A stretch of DNA of 64,000 nt from Streptomyces sp. 2131.1 (GCF_900105515.1 NZ_FNSY01000001.1:3720001-3784000), one strand, 5' to 3'; counted from the stretch's first letter, positions 41,049 to 50,210 are shown. Notes: a model not told the origin generated them from the sequence alone. Numbers and translations: made by a program.

Positions 41049-41076
41049 CGCAGGCCCCGCGACCGCGGGGCCTGCG
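41049..41076 (+). terminator. Terminator before the kyn genes
   Basis: CGCAGGCCCCGC-GACC-GCGGGGCCTGCG is a perfect 12-bp stem with a tetraloop, 13 bp after the DUF3151 stop. Confidence 0.88.
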
Positions 41077-41179
41077 CGTCTTCGGGGGTGGCGTTTAGGA
41101 TGCGAACAGGGGACCGGAGCTCCACTTCCTGATGGAAGGGGCGGACCGCTACCCGGAAGCTCGTGTCGAGGAGACAGCG

Positions 41180-42028
41180 ATGTCGACGATTCCCCCCGAC
41201 CCCGAAGCCACCGGTGCGGCGACCCCGCACCTGGACTTCGCGGGCACGACTCCGTACGAGGACTATGTCCAGGCGGATGTCCTGACCCACCTCCAGCACC
41301 TCCGCTCGGACGATCCCGGCGAGATGGTCTTCCTGGTCACCACCCAGGTCATGGAGCTTTGGTTCACCGTCATCGTCCATGAGTGGGAGACCGCCGCGCA
41401 CGCGATGCGCGAGGACCGCCTGGACGTCGCGCAGGACGCGCTGAAGCGGTCCCTGCGCGAGCTGGAGGCCCTGAACGCCTCCTGGACGCCGCTCGCCCAG
41501 CTCACCCCCGCCCAGTTCAACTCCTACCGGTCCTCGCTCGGCGAGGGTTCCGGTTTCCAGTCGGCGATGTACCGGCGGATGGAGTTCCTGCTCGGCGACA
41601 AATCCGCGTCCATGCTGGTGCCGCACCGGGGCGCGCCCCGCGTCCACGCGGAGCTGGAGAAGGCCCTCGCGGAACCCGGTCTGTACGACGAGGCCCTCGC
41701 CCTGCTCGCCCGGCGCGGGCATGCGGTCCCCGAGGCCGTGCTCGGCCGGGACCTGACCAAGAAGTACGAGCCGTCGCCCGAGGTCGAGGCCGTCTGGGCG
41801 GAGATCTACGCCAACCCGGACCAGAACGACGAGCTGGTCCGCCTCGGCGAGGTGCTCACCGACGTCGGCGAGCTGGTGTGGCGATGGCGCAACGACCATC
41901 TCCTCGCCACCCGGCGGGCCATGGGCTCCAAGACCGGCACCGGCGGCTCGGCCGGCGTGGCCTGGCTGGAGAAGCGCGCCACGAAGAACGTCTTCCCCGA
42001 GCTCTGGACGGCCCGCAGCCATGTCTGA
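41180..42028 (+). CDS. kynA: Tryptophan 2,3-dioxygenase
   Basis: 282 residues from ATG 41180. LDFAGTTPYEDYVQADVL and DEMVFLVTTQVMELWF-like sequence (here GEMVFLVTTQVMELWF) are the tryptophan-binding N-terminus. FNSYRSSLGEGSGFQS is the active-site loop. LVWRWRNDHLLATRRAMG contains the proximal heme His, and KTGTGGSAG the substrate loop. It oxidises L-tryptophan to N-formylkynurenine using heme. Its last 8 bp overlap kynU, so the two are translationally coupled. Confidence 0.96.
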   Translation: MSTIPPDPEATGAATPHLDFAGTTPYEDYVQADVLTHLQHLRSDDPGEMVFLVTTQVMELWFTVIVHEWETAAHAMREDRLDVAQDALKRSLRELEALNASWTPLAQLTPAQFNSYRSSLGEGSGFQSAMYRRMEFLLGDKSASMLVPHRGAPRVHAELEKALAEPGLYDEALALLARRGHAVPEAVLGRDLTKKYEPSPEVEAVWAEIYANPDQNDELVRLGEVLTDVGELVWRWRNDHLLATRRAMGSKTGTGGSAGVAWLEKRATKNVFPELWTARSHV

Positions 42029-43217
42029 CCTGCGGGAGCGCGCACAGGCGCTCGACACCGACGACACCCTCGCACCGCTGCGCGGGCTGTTCACCCTCGA
42101 CGACACCGTCTACCTCGACGGCAACTCGCTCGGAGCGCTGCCGCGCCACGTGCCCGCCCGGGTGCAGGAGGTCCTCACCCGCGAGTGGGGCGAGCTGCGC
42201 ATCCGGTCCTGGGTCGAGAGCGGCTGGTGGACGGCGCCGGAACGGATCGGCGACCGCATCGCCCCGATCGTCGGTGCGGCGGCGGGTCAGATCGTCGTCG
42301 GGGACTCGACCAGCGTCAACGTCTTCAAGGCCCTCGTCGCCGCGACCCGGCTGGCGCCGGAAGGCCGCGACGAGATCCTGGTGGACGCGCAGACGTTCCC
42401 CACCGACGGCTACATCGCCGCCTCGGCGGCCCGGATGACCGGCCACCGGATCATCCCCGTCGCCCCCGCCGACGTACCGGACGCGCTCGGGTCGCGGACC
42501 GCCGCCGTCCTGCTCAACCACGTCGACTACCGCTCGGGCCGGCTGCACGACCTGCCGGGGCTGACCGCCGCGGTGCGGGCCGCGGGCGCGATCGCCGTCT
42601 GGGACCTGTGCCACAGCGCGGGCGCGCTTCCCGTCGGCCTCGACGAGCACGGCGTGGACCTGGCGGTCGGCTGCACGTACAAGTACCTCAACGGCGGACC
42701 GGGTTCGCCCGCCTACCTGTACGTCGCCGAGCGCCACCAGGCGGCCTTCGACTCGCCCCTGCCGGGGTGGACGTCGCACGCCGACCCGTTCGCGATGACG
42801 CCGGGCTACACCCCGGCCGACGGCGCGGTACGGGGCCGGGTCGGCACGCCCGACATCCTGTCGATGCTGGCCCTGGAGGCGTCCCTCGACGTCTGGGACG
42901 GGGTCGGGATCGACGCGGTGCGGGCGAAGTCCCTGGCGCTGACGGACTTCTTCCTGGAGTGCGTCGAGGCGTACGCCCCCGAGGGCCGGGTCACCTCGGT
43001 CACCCCGGCCGCCCACGCGGAACGCGGCAGCCAGGTCGCGCTGCGGTGCGACGACGCCGAGCCCGTGATGACCGAGCTGATCGCGCGCGGCGTCGTCGGG
43101 GACCTGCGCCGGCCGGATGTGCTGCGGTTCGGTTTCACACCGCTGTACGTGGGGTTCGCCGACGCGGAGCGCGCGGCGCGGGTGCTGGCGGAGGTTCTGG
43201 GCGCCCCGGCGGCGTAG
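42021..43217 (+). CDS. kynU: Kynureninase
   Basis: 398 residues from ATG 42021. VYLDGNSLGALPRHVPARV is the kynureninase N-terminal signature. VVGDSTSVNVFK binds the PLP phosphate. IAVWDLCHSAGALPV holds the Asp facing the pyridine nitrogen, and CTYKYLNGGPGSPA holds the PLP lysine. It hydrolyses kynurenine to anthranilate and alanine. Together with kynA and the hydrolase gene downstream it gives a complete tryptophan-to-anthranilate route. A 12-bp terminator hairpin follows. Confidence 0.96.
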   Translation: MSDLRERAQALDTDDTLAPLRGLFTLDDTVYLDGNSLGALPRHVPARVQEVLTREWGELRIRSWVESGWWTAPERIGDRIAPIVGAAAGQIVVGDSTSVNVFKALVAATRLAPEGRDEILVDAQTFPTDGYIAASAARMTGHRIIPVAPADVPDALGSRTAAVLLNHVDYRSGRLHDLPGLTAAVRAAGAIAVWDLCHSAGALPVGLDEHGVDLAVGCTYKYLNGGPGSPAYLYVAERHQAAFDSPLPGWTSHADPFAMTPGYTPADGAVRGRVGTPDILSMLALEASLDVWDGVGIDAVRAKSLALTDFFLECVEAYAPEGRVTSVTPAAHAERGSQVALRCDDAEPVMTELIARGVVGDLRRPDVLRFGFTPLYVGFADAERAARVLAEVLGAPAA

Positions 43218-43230
43218 GCTGCCGCATCCG

Positions 43231-43260
43231 TCCGGTGACCGGCTCGCCCCGGTCACCGGA
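43231..43260 (+). terminator. kynU terminator
   Basis: TCCGGTGACCGG and its perfect complement CCGGTCACCGGA flank a 6-nt loop, 13 bp after the kynU stop. It may only partly block read-through to the hydrolase gene. Confidence 0.8.
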
Positions 43261-43305
43261 CGGCGCCGTACCGGGGTTCACGCGGTGCGCCCTCCGGTGC
43301 GTTCC

Positions 43306-43346
43306 CGGCGTGCCGATTCCCAGGCGGTCTCGGCGTGCCGATTCCC
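43306..43346 (+). repeat. 16-bp direct repeat before the hydrolase gene
   Basis: CGGCGTGCCGATTCCC occurs at 43306-43321 and 43331-43346 (25-bp centre spacing), about 85 bp upstream of the hydrolase start. It may be a regulator-binding pair or a small duplication. Confidence 0.6.
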
Positions 43347-43429
43347 GGTGGGCGGGGCCCCTCGCCGTACTGGTACCGTCCCCGCAGGTCAGGCCAGTTG
43401 GGCCGGACGACAGGGAGGGTGGGAGCAGG

Positions 43430-44305
43430 ATGTCGGACTCCGCCGCGCGCGAGCGGGACGCCGCCGAGACGGAATCGGCCTTCTCGCATCCGGCCGTCCC
43501 CCCGGACGGCTCCGCCGCCTACGGCGGCCACCCGGACCAGGTCATCGACTTCTACGCCCCGCGCGGGGGCCGCACCGGTGCGCCCGTCGTCGTCCTGTTG
43601 CACGGCGGTGCGTGGCGGGCCCCGTACGACCGGGCGCATGTGTCGCCGTTCGCGGACTTCCTGGCCCGGCGCGGGTTCGCCGTCGCCAGCGTCGAGTACC
43701 GGCGCGGCAGCGAGCTTCCGCAGCAGCGCGGCTCCGGGCCCGTCGCGGGCCGCTGGCCGGAGACCTTCGACGACGTCGCCGCGGCGATGGACGCGCTGCC
43801 GGAGCTGCTGGCACGGGAACTGCCCTCGGCGGACGGCCGCCGGATCGTGGTCACCGGGCACTCGGCGGGCGGGCAGCTGGCCCTGTGGGCCGCCGCCCGG
43901 CACGTCCTCCCGGAGGGCTCGCCGTGGCGGCTGCCGAGGCCGCCCGCGCTGCGCGGTGTGGTGGCCCTCGCGCCGATCGCGGACTTCGCCTCCGCGGCGG
44001 CGCTCGACGTGTGCTCGGGGGCGGTCGGGCAGCTCCTGGGCCCGGCGGAGGACTTCGCCGGGCGGAGCGCGTACGCGGACCCGTCGCGGCTGCTGCCCAC
44101 GGGCATCGCGACCGTCGTCGTCCAGGGCACCACGGACCTGACGGTGCCGGTGGCCGTCTCCGAGGCGTTCGTGGACACCGCGGCGAAGGAGGGCGAGACG
44201 GTGGGGCTGACGCTGCTGCCGGACGTCGGCCACTTCCCGCTGATCGACCCGGCCGCCGACGCGTGCGCGGTGGTCGCCGAGGAGATCGCCCAGCTCGCCT
44301 GGTAG
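43430..44305 (+). CDS. Alpha/beta hydrolase, probable kynurenine formamidase
   Basis: 291 residues from ATG 43430; GGAG lies 6 nt upstream. VLLHGGAWRAPYD contains the HGGxW motif typical of alpha/beta-hydrolase kynurenine formamidases. VTGHSAGGQLALWAA carries the nucleophile Ser. Near the C-terminus, VQGTTDLTVPV and DVGHFPLIDP supply the acid and His. It sits directly downstream of tryptophan dioxygenase and kynureninase on the same strand, so hydrolysis of N-formylkynurenine to kynurenine is the natural role. The motif is shared with other esterases, so the call rests on context as well. Confidence 0.75.
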   Translation: MSDSAARERDAAETESAFSHPAVPPDGSAAYGGHPDQVIDFYAPRGGRTGAPVVVLLHGGAWRAPYDRAHVSPFADFLARRGFAVASVEYRRGSELPQQRGSGPVAGRWPETFDDVAAAMDALPELLARELPSADGRRIVVTGHSAGGQLALWAAARHVLPEGSPWRLPRPPALRGVVALAPIADFASAAALDVCSGAVGQLLGPAEDFAGRSAYADPSRLLPTGIATVVVQGTTDLTVPVAVSEAFVDTAAKEGETVGLTLLPDVGHFPLIDPAADACAVVAEEIAQLAW

Positions 44306-44408
44306 GCCGCGCGGTGCCCGTACGGTGCCGCGTAGTACTTGCGACGGACGGCCGGGAATCCGTATCGGGGCCGACGACCCGGCCCGCCGGTCCGCCTACC
44401 GTGGACAC

Positions 44409-45718
44409 GTGACCGAGACCAAGACCAGAAGCCCGGAGCTCCGGTTCGCCGACGGTGCGATCGCAGACCTGCGGCAGGACCTCTTCCAGGACGCGTTCGC
44501 CTACCGGCCGATGGCGCCGATGCGCACCGACGGGCGCCTGACCCGGCGGCTGCCGGGGAGGCTCGGGGCCGGGGCCGCGTGGATTCCGCACGCCCTGGTA
44601 CTGGGCGCCGCACTGATCACCTTCATGGCGGGGTTCACCGAGACGGGCAACGCCGGTGTCCTGCTGTCCGGGCTGCTGCCCGCCATCTGTGTGGCGATGA
44701 CGCTGATCAGGCCGGTCGGGGCGTTCTGGATCGCCATGGCGCTGATGCCGGTGAACGCCGTCCTGAGCGGCGAGGGGCCGTGGGGGCGAGCACCTTCTTC
44801 TCCCACCTGGTGGTGCTGTTCGTCGTGGCGGCCAGGACCCGGCCGCGCACCGCCGCCTGGATGTGGGCCCTCACGCTGCTGCTGGGGCTCGTCGTCGAGG
44901 GCGTCGTCACCGGCGGGGACGGCGGCTCGAGCACCGCGGCCATGGCGGTGGTCTCGGCGTTCGCGCTGCTCGTGGTGAGCCTGGTCCAGGTCCGGCGGGA
45001 GGCGCAGCGCGAGGTCACCGTGCAGCGCACCGTGACCGCCGTCGAGCGCGACCGGCGCACGCTGCTGGAGGAGCGCACCACGATCGCCCGGGAACTGCAC
45101 GACGTGGTCGCCCACCACATGTCCGTCGTCGCCATCCAGGCCGAGGCCGCCCCGTACCGGGTGGAGAACCCGCCGCCGGAGCTGGAGCAGGTCTTCGTCA
45201 CGATCAGGGAGAACGCCGTGGCCGCGCTCACCGAACTGCGCCGGGTGCTCGGCGTCGTCCGGGCCGACGACTACGAGGCACCGGACGCGCCGCAGCCCAC
45301 CCTCGCCGACCTCGACCGGCTGCTCGCCAACGTCGCGGACGCGGGCCTGGTGACGGAGAAGGCGGTGACCGGCGCGGTGCGCGAACTGCCGCAGGGCGTC
45401 GAGCTGTCGGCGTACCGGATCATCCAGGAAGCGCTCAGCAACAGCCTGCGGCACGCCCCGGGGGCCACCGCGAGGGTCGAGATCGGCTACGTCCTGGGCG
45501 GCCTCGGCCTGCGCGTCGTCAACGGGCCGCCCACGGCTCCGGTGAAGCCGTCGCCGGGGGCCGGACACGGCATCACCGGGATGCGGGAACGGGTCGCGAT
45601 GCTGAACGGCGAGATGACCGCCGGGGCCACCGCGGAGGGCGGCTACGAGGTCACGGCCTTCATACCGGCTCAGCCCACCGGTTCCGGCGCGTCCGGCGCC
45701 GTGGTGGAGCAGGCATGA
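44409..45718 (+). pseudogene. Sensor histidine kinase (NarX/DesK-like) with apparent frameshift
   Basis: Translation from GTG 44409 gives a cytoplasmic N-terminus and membrane helices (LVLGAALITFMAGFTE ...) up to NAVLSGEGPWG. The same protein continues in a different frame as STFFSHLVVLFVVAARTRP, two more helices, then VERDRRTLLEERTTIARELHDVVAHHMSVVAIQAE (the H-box of HisKA_3 kinases) and an HATPase domain ending GHGITGMRERV. The switch is at the G-run 44782-44786; one G appears missing. Either the gene is inactivated or the base is a sequencing error. The stop overlaps the response regulator start by 4 bp. Confidence 0.8.
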
Positions 45719-46392
45719 CGACGTCGGCCACCGCCCCGATCCGGGTCCTGATCGTCGACGACCAGATGATGGTCCGCGAAGGCTTCTCGGTCCTGCTCAA
45801 CGCCATGCCGGGCATCGAGGTCGTCGGCGAGGCGGTGAACGGCCGCGAGGCCGTCACCCAGGTCGCCGCGCTCCGCCCCGACGTGGTGCTGATGGACATC
45901 CGCATGCCCGAGCTGAACGGCATCGAGGCGACCCGTGAGATCGTCGCCGCCGACGGGGACGCGAAGGTCCTGGTCCTCACCACCTTCGACCTGGACGAGT
46001 ACGTCTACCAGGCGCTGCGCGCGGGCGCCTCCGGCTTCCTCCTCAAGGACGCCTCGGCCCGCCAGCTCGCCGACGGCGTACGCGTGGTCGCGTCCGGCGA
46101 GGCCCTGCTGGCCCCGACGGTCACCCGGCGCCTGATCACCGAGTTCTCCAAACTGGCGTCGGCCCCGCGCCCGCCAGCCCTCGCCCGGGTCGGTGACCTC
46201 ACCGAGCGCGAGACGGAGGTGCTGGTCCTCATCGCCCAGGGCCTCTCCAACGCGGAGATCGCCGCGCACCTGGTCGTCGCCGAGTCCACGATCAAGACCC
46301 ACGTGAGCCGCATCCTGGTCAAACTCGGCCTCCGGGACCGCACGCAGGCCGCCGTCTTCGCGTACGAGGCCCGCTTGGTCACTCCTTCCTGA
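45715..46392 (+). CDS. NarL/LuxR-family response regulator
   Basis: 225 residues from ATG 45715, overlapping the kinase gene (ATGA). The receiver domain has the acidic pair VDDQ near 15, phosphoacceptor Asp61 in LMDIRMP, and LTTF plus LLKDAS around the conserved Thr and Lys. The C-terminal LuxR helix-turn-helix starts LTERETEVLVLIAQGLSNAEIAAHL near 160. It should be phosphorylated by the kinase encoded upstream. Target genes are unknown; the P450 gene 48 bp downstream is a candidate only by location. Confidence 0.94.
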   Translation: MTTSATAPIRVLIVDDQMMVREGFSVLLNAMPGIEVVGEAVNGREAVTQVAALRPDVVLMDIRMPELNGIEATREIVAADGDAKVLVLTTFDLDEYVYQALRAGASGFLLKDASARQLADGVRVVASGEALLAPTVTRRLITEFSKLASAPRPPALARVGDLTERETEVLVLIAQGLSNAEIAAHLVVAESTIKTHVSRILVKLGLRDRTQAAVFAYEARLVTPS

Positions 46393-46393
46393 G

Positions 46394-46417
46394 CGGGGCG
46401 GGGCCGGCCCCGCCCCG
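46394..46417. terminator. Palindromic terminator after the response regulator
   Basis: The 24-bp palindrome built from CGGGGCGGGGCC and its complement starts 2 bp after the stop codon. Confidence 0.65.
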
Positions 46418-46440
46418 GAGCGGCCGGTTAGCGTCGGGTC

Positions 46441-47664
46441 ATGGAACAGCCCAGCGCCTCCCCCGCCCTCTTCGACCCCTGGTCGGCGGCGTTCGTCGCC
46501 GATCCGCACCCCGCCTACGCCGAGCTGCGTGCCACCGGCCGGGCACACTGGTTCGAGGCCACCGACCAGTGGCTCGTCCCGCATTACGCCGACGTGTCGG
46601 CCCTGCTGCGTGACCGGCGGCTGGGGCGCACGTATCTGCACCGGTTCACGCACGAGGAGTTCGGCCGGACGCCGCCGCCCCCGGAGCACGAGCCGTTCGA
46701 GACGCTCAACGGGCAGGGGCTGCTGGACCTCGAAGCGCCGGACCACACGCGCATCCGGCGTCTGGTGTCCAAGGCGTTCACCCCGCGCACTGTCGAACAG
46801 CTCGTCCCCACCGTCCGGCGGCTGGCCGCCGGACTCGTCGACGACTTCGTCGAGCAGGGCGGGGGCGACCTGCTCTCCGCCGTCGCCGAGCCGCTGCCCG
46901 TCGCCGTGATCGCCGAGATGCTCGGCATTCCGGAGTCCGACCGCGCCCCGCTCCGGCCCTGGTCCGCCGCGATCTGCGGAATGTTCGAGCTCAACCCGTC
47001 CGAGGAGACCGCCCGCGCCGCCGTCCGCGCCTCGCTCGAATTCTCCGCGTATCTGCGCGAGCTGATCGCCGAGCGGAGGGCGAACCCGGGTACTGATCTC
47101 ATCTCGGCCCTCGTCGCCGCCCACGACGAGGGCGAGCGGCTGACCGAGCAGGAGATGGTCTCCACCTGTGTCCTCCTTCTGAACGCCGGGCACGAGGCGA
47201 CCGTCAACACCACGGTCAACGGCTGGTGGACGCTGCTGCGCCACCCCGGACAACTGGCCGCCCTGCGCGCCGACCACGGTCTGCTGCCGACGGCGCTGGA
47301 AGAGCTGATGCGGTACGACACCCCCCTCCAGATGTTCGAGCGCTGGGTCCTGGACGACATCGAGATCGACGGCACGGTCATCCCGCGGGGCTCCGAGGTG
47401 GCCCTGCTCTTCGGCTCCGCCAACCGCGACCCGGCCCGTTTCACCGAACCGGACACCCTCGACCTCGCCCGGCGGGAGAACCCGCACATCACCTTCGGCG
47501 CCGGTATCCACTTCTGCCTGGGCGCCCCGCTGGCCCGCGTCGAGCTGGCCGCCTCCTTCGGCGAGCTGCTGCGCAAGGCACCGGGCCTGCGACTGGCCGC
47601 CGAACCGGAGTGGAACCCCGGCTACGTCATCCGGGGTCTGAAGGAGCTGCGGGTCGAGGTGTGA
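46441..47664 (+). CDS. Cytochrome P450
   Basis: 407 residues from ATG 46441. The oxygen-binding I-helix motif is LLNAGHEATVN near 235-245. ELMR gives the ExxR pair near 290. The heme loop is FGAGIHFCLGAPLARVE near 350, with the Cys thiolate. LDLEAPDHTRIRRLVSKAFTPR is the C-helix region. It is a soluble bacterial class I P450 resembling the CYP107 group. No ferredoxin or biosynthetic genes are adjacent, so substrate and redox partner are unknown. Convergent with the downstream kinase-like gene. Confidence 0.95.
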   Translation: MEQPSASPALFDPWSAAFVADPHPAYAELRATGRAHWFEATDQWLVPHYADVSALLRDRRLGRTYLHRFTHEEFGRTPPPPEHEPFETLNGQGLLDLEAPDHTRIRRLVSKAFTPRTVEQLVPTVRRLAAGLVDDFVEQGGGDLLSAVAEPLPVAVIAEMLGIPESDRAPLRPWSAAICGMFELNPSEETARAAVRASLEFSAYLRELIAERRANPGTDLISALVAAHDEGERLTEQEMVSTCVLLLNAGHEATVNTTVNGWWTLLRHPGQLAALRADHGLLPTALEELMRYDTPLQMFERWVLDDIEIDGTVIPRGSEVALLFGSANRDPARFTEPDTLDLARRENPHITFGAGIHFCLGAPLARVELAASFGELLRKAPGLRLAAEPEWNPGYVIRGLKELRVEV

Positions 47665-47695
47665 GCCCGAGGGCGGCGAACCTGCCCCCGCCCCG

Positions 47696-48547
47696 CTACC
47701 GAACCGGAAGCATCAGCCCCCAGGCCCCGGCCCGTACCGTCCACGTCCGCGTCCGCACCGGCCCCGCGACCTGTATGTCCGCCCGGTAGCGGAAATCGGC
47801 CCCCGAGACCGTGACCGCCTTGGCCTCCGTGGTGACCGGATCGGCGTCCGGCGCGTCGATCGTCACGGCCGCCACGCCGTCGTCACCGCACCGGGAGGTC
47901 ACCGTCACCGAGGCGACCGGGCGGTCCAGGTCGTTCAGCACGACGCCGTCGGCCTCCACGCGCAGGCGGTGCGTCGAGGACGCGGCGGGCGGCTCCGGGG
48001 GCGCGGGGCGTACCAGGGTACGGACCAGGGAGCGGCAGGTGTCCCAGACGGCGGTCACGCCCGAGCGGTCGGTCCCCGTGCCCGGAGCGCTGTTCAGCGC
48101 GGGGATGCGCAGCGCGCCCAGGACCACGCCGTCGCTGTCGTCGACGAGCAGGTCCAGCCGGCGCACCGCCCCGTCCAGCGCCGTGCGCGCCGCCGCCACG
48201 GCGCCGTTCGGTACGCCGAGCGAGTGAGCCAGTTCCAGGGCGTCCGAGGCGCCGACCGGGACGAGCGAGAGCGCGCTCATGGCGGGTTCCCGCTCCCGGT
48301 GCAGCAGGGACACCGCACGCCGCAGCGCCCGGTCGTCGCCGATCACCACCGGCCGCCGGCCACCCCGGCGGGCCAGCGCCCGGGCGAATTCCCCGGGGCT
48401 GTCCGGGAGGCAGATCTTGGCGTGCGAGCCCGCGCTCAGCACGTCCTTCGCGATGCGTACGGACTCGCCGTCCGTGCGGCGGGCGACCGGATCGACCACC
48501 ACCAGCAGATGGGGCGCGCCGTTACCGGGGGGCTGGGCAGCCGACAC
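47696..48547 (-). CDS. Diacylglycerol kinase-like protein
   Basis: 283 residues from GTG 48547, with GAGGAAGG 6 nt upstream (a longer ATG start at 48580 is possible). HLLVVVDPVARRTDGESV replaces the usual NP.SG start of the DagK/sphingosine kinase family. VVIGDDRALRRAVSLLH replaces the GGDGT motif, and LSLVPVGASDALELAHSLGVP matches the next conserved block (normally P.GT.NDFAR). The key glycines and Asp of the ATP site are thus altered, so catalysis is doubtful. It diverges from purA. Confidence 0.7.
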   Translation of the reverse strand: MSAAQPPGNGAPHLLVVVDPVARRTDGESVRIAKDVLSAGSHAKICLPDSPGEFARALARRGGRRPVVIGDDRALRRAVSLLHREREPAMSALSLVPVGASDALELAHSLGVPNGAVAAARTALDGAVRRLDLLVDDSDGVVLGALRIPALNSAPGTGTDRSGVTAVWDTCRSLVRTLVRPAPPEPPAASSTHRLRVEADGVVLNDLDRPVASVTVTSRCGDDGVAAVTIDAPDADPVTTEAKAVTVSGADFRYRADIQVAGPVRTRTWTVRAGAWGLMLPVR

Positions 48548-48581
48548 CTCGGACCTTCCTCGGGTAGCATCTTGGTGCAAG

Positions 48582-48609
48582 AGCCCCTTGCGCTATTGCG
48601 CCAGGGGTT
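48582..48609 (+). other. Hairpin in the purA leader/promoter region
   Basis: GCGC-TATT-GCGC is extended by CCCC/GGGG across a 2-nt internal loop. It lies about 125 bp upstream of purA, after a TAGCAT that could be a -10 box. It is possibly a leader structure; not a riboswitch I recognise. Confidence 0.4.
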
Positions 48610-48733
48610 TCGTCTATTCCGGGGCACCCGGTTCGACGGTTCGGACTGTGCCGTACAACGACGTACGGCATGAACGGCGTTTTCGTACGCCCCCTGACCT
48701 TGGACATGCCCCGCCCGGAAGGGGTGTACGCCT

Positions 48734-50017
48734 GTGCCCGCACTTGTGCTGCTCGGTGCTCAGTGGGGTGACGAGGGCAAGGGAAAGGCCACCGACCTGC
48801 TCGGTGGATCCGTGGACTATGTGGTGCGCTACCAGGGCGGCAACAACGCCGGCCACACGGTCGTCGTCGGCGACCAGAAGTACGCACTGCATCTCCTCCC
48901 CTCCGGCATCCTGTCACCGGGGTGTACCCCGGTCATCGGTAACGGTGTCGTCGTCGACCCGGCGGTCCTGCTCTCCGAGCTGAGTGGGCTCAACGACCGC
49001 GGCGTGGACACGTCCAAGCTGCTGATCAGCGGCAACGCTCATTTGATCACCCCGTACAACGTCACCGTCGACAAGGTGACGGAACGGTTCCTCGGCAAGC
49101 GCAAGATCGGCACCACCGGGCGCGGCATCGGCCCGACGTACGCCGACAAGATCAACCGGGTCGGCATCCGCGTCCAGGACCTCTACGACGAGTCGATCCT
49201 GGAGCAGAAGGTCGAGGCGGCCCTGGAGCAGAAGAACCAGCTTCTGGCCAAGGTCTTCAACCGGCGCGCCATCGAGGCCGGCAAGGTCGTCGAGGACATG
49301 CTCCAGTACGCGGAGCAGATCAAGCCGTACGTCGCGGACACGACGCTCGTCCTGAACAACGCCATTGACGAGGGCAAGGTCGTCCTGTTCGAGGGCGGCC
49401 AGGGCACGCTGCTCGACGTCGACCACGGCACGTACCCGTTCGTGACCTCGTCGAACCCGACCGCGGGCGGCGCCTGCACCGGTGCCGGCGTCGGTCCGAC
49501 CAAGATCAGCCGCGTCATCGGCATCCTCAAGGCGTACACCACCCGCGTCGGCGCCGGCCCGTTCCCCACGGAGCTGCTCGACGAGGACGGCGAGGCGCTG
49601 CGCCGGATCGGCGGCGAGCGCGGTGTCACCACCGGCCGTGACCGCCGGTGCGGCTGGTTCGACGCGGTCATCGCGCGGTACGCGACCCGGGTCAACGGCC
49701 TCACCGACTTCTTCCTCACCAAGCTGGACGTGCTGACCGGCTGGGAGCAGATCCCGGTGTGCGTGGCGTACGAGATCGACGGCAAGCGCGTCGAGGAGCT
49801 CCCGTACAACCAGACCGACTTCCACCACGCGAAGCCGGTCTACGAGATGCTCCCGGGCTGGTCCGAGGACATCACCAAGGCGAAGACGTTCGCCGACCTG
49901 CCGAAGAACGCGCAGGCGTACGTGAAGGCGCTGGAGGAGATGTCCGGCGCCCCGATCTCCGCGATCGGTGTCGGTCCCGGCCGGACCGAGACCATCGAGA
50001 TCAACTCGTTCCTGTAG
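48734..50017 (+). CDS. purA: Adenylosuccinate synthetase
   Basis: 427 residues from GTG 48734, with GGAAGGGG upstream. GAQWGDEGKGKATDLL is the P-loop and catalytic Asp; NNAGHTVV follows. TGRGIGPTYADKINRVGI binds IMP. FEGGQGTLLDVDHGTYPFVTSSN and GVTTGRDRRCGWFDAV are further family signatures. It makes adenylosuccinate from IMP, aspartate and GTP, the committed step to AMP. A strong terminator follows. Confidence 0.98.
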   Translation: MPALVLLGAQWGDEGKGKATDLLGGSVDYVVRYQGGNNAGHTVVVGDQKYALHLLPSGILSPGCTPVIGNGVVVDPAVLLSELSGLNDRGVDTSKLLISGNAHLITPYNVTVDKVTERFLGKRKIGTTGRGIGPTYADKINRVGIRVQDLYDESILEQKVEAALEQKNQLLAKVFNRRAIEAGKVVEDMLQYAEQIKPYVADTTLVLNNAIDEGKVVLFEGGQGTLLDVDHGTYPFVTSSNPTAGGACTGAGVGPTKISRVIGILKAYTTRVGAGPFPTELLDEDGEALRRIGGERGVTTGRDRRCGWFDAVIARYATRVNGLTDFFLTKLDVLTGWEQIPVCVAYEIDGKRVEELPYNQTDFHHAKPVYEMLPGWSEDITKAKTFADLPKNAQAYVKALEEMSGAPISAIGVGPGRTETIEINSFL

Positions 50018-50028
50018 ACACGCAGGTA

Positions 50029-50071
50029 CGCGGGAGGGCCGGGGCGGCGGTTGAGCCCCGGCCCTCCCGCG
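50029..50071 (+). terminator. purA terminator
   Basis: CGCGGGAGGGCCGGGGC pairs perfectly over 17 bp with its complement around a 9-nt loop, 11 bp after the stop. Confidence 0.92.
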
Positions 50072-50093
50072 TGTGTCGTCGCGGCGACTCCGG

Positions 50094-50123
50094 CTGGTCT
50101 AGACCTTGACAGGTCCAGACCAG
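50094..50123 (+). promoter_or_regulatory. Chitinase promoter repeats of chitinase 1 (DasR-type operator)
   Basis: CTGGTCTAGACC and GGTCCAGACCAG flank TTGACA (50106-50111), a consensus -35 box. This is the direct/inverted repeat pattern of Streptomyces chitinase promoters. TGGTCTAGACC matches the DasR site core. The same arrangement is found at 51183-51212. Confidence 0.88.
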
Positions 50124-50210
50124 CGACGGTTGGGTGCAGGGATGCCCGCACGGCCCGCCGCCGAGGTGTGCGGCGAGCCATGCCCGTCCTCGCCGAAGGA
50201 GTGAGCAGCG

